A program made the translations under genes and the position numbers. Positions 5,652-6,149 of a stretch of 6,149 bases of DNA are shown in pieces. Source of the DNA: Caldilineaceae bacterium (GTDB taxonomy: Bacteria; Chloroflexota; Anaerolineae; Caldilineales; Caldilineaceae). How positions within the stretch are numbered: position 1 is the stretch's first letter; each line of letters starts with the position of its first letter. The stretch lies in contig JAPKMV010000227.1 in the NCBI GenBank assembly GCA_026645635.1, positions 1 through 6,149 of the forward strand, in the 5' to 3' direction. Below the pieces are notes generated by a model that had not been told where the DNA came from, did not search any database, and saw only the letters and a program-made list of their open reading frames with translations.

Positions 5652-6149
5652 ATGACAGAATCGATCAGCAGCAGTGAGAGCCACAGCCACGCCACCGCAC
5701 CCTCCGGCAAACATCTGCTCCTCCTGGCGCTGGGCGCGCTGGGCGTCGTCTACGGCGACATCGGCACCAGCCCGCTCTACGCCTTCCGCGAGTCTTTTCA
5801 CGCCAACCACGGCATCGCCATCGCCGCCAACAACATTCTCGGCGTGCTCTCGCTGATCTTCTGGTCGCTGATCATCGTGATCACGATCAAGTACCTGGTC
5901 TTTGTCATGCGCGCCGACAACCACGGCGAGGGCGGCATCCTGGCGCTCACTGCGCTGATCGGGGCCAAGAGCCGGGTGCTGCTCGCCGGGACGCAGCGCT
6001 GGACGCTGGTGATGCTCGGGCTGTTCGGCACGGCGCTGCTCTACGGCGACGGGATGATCACGCCGGCCATCTCGGTGCTTTCGGCGGTCGAGGGGCTGGA
6101 GATCGTCACCCCCTTTTTTGAACCCTACGTCCTGCCCATCACCATCGCA
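5652..6149 (+). CDS. kup: Kup-family low-affinity potassium uptake protein, N-terminal part (partial)
   Basis: The frame stays open to the window edge and gives 166 residues, about a quarter of a usual Kup (roughly 620-690). Hallmarks are [14 protein letters not shown] (residues 31-44) in the first membrane helix, R-A-D-N-H-G-E-G-G (87-95), and [13 protein letters not shown] (129-141). Hydrophobic stretches at about 21-35, 62-84 and 116-130 fit the first helices of this K+/H+ symporter of the inner membrane. A Ser/His-rich leader of about 18 residues precedes helix one. ATG 5652 is 12 bases after the kinase stop; the ribosome site is weak (GGGTTGGG, 5640-5647). No terminator lies between, so co-transcription with the kai cluster is possible. 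Third codon positions are more consistently C/G than in the kai genes. Confidence 0.93.
   Translation, partial: MTESISSSESHSHATAPSGKHLLLLALGALGVVYGDIGTSPLYAFRESFHANHGIAIAANNILGVLSLIFWSLIIVITIKYLVFVMRADNHGEGGILALTALIGAKSRVLLAGTQRWTLVMLGLFGTALLYGDGMITPAISVLSAVEGLEIVTPFFEPYVLPITIA

Overview
This window is GC-rich bacterial DNA. Genes are closely packed and leave one clear regulatory gap, at 706-939. It does not look cyanobacterial: the clock gene upstream of kaiB is not a canonical kaiA, and the neighbours (a corrinoid protein with a UroD-type methyltransferase, and Kup) are common in other phyla. Chloroflexota is my best guess, on gene content alone and with low confidence.

Left arm, minus strand: a cobalamin-binding corrinoid protein (58-705) runs into the first 20 codons of a UroD/MtaA-type methyltransferase (61 to beyond position 1). 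Their stop and start codons overlap (ATGA). Together they look like a corrinoid methyl-transfer module.

Centre, plus strand: a divergent promoter region (706-939) is followed by a four-gene cluster: PAS plus KaiA-like helical domain (940-1830), kaiB (1830-2102), kaiC (2160-3677) and a multi-PAS histidine kinase (3693-5639). KaiC is a full two-domain protein with both phosphorylation-site residues (S423, T424), catalytic Glu pairs in both domains and a C-terminal A-loop/tail. KaiB is a short but clear homologue. The first gene is the main point of interest. Its last ~95 residues match the KaiA C-terminal (KaiA/RsbU) helical-domain pattern, while the KaiA receiver-like N-terminus is replaced by a PAS domain. 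The cluster therefore looks like a complete KaiA-like/KaiB/KaiC oscillator or timer, with a sensory input on the KaiA-like component and a kinase as candidate output.

Right edge, plus strand: the N-terminal 166 residues of a Kup-type potassium transporter (5652 onwards) begin 12 bases after the kinase stop. No terminator is visible between them, so the gene may be co-transcribed with the clock cluster.

No RNA genes, mobile elements or CRISPR arrays were seen.
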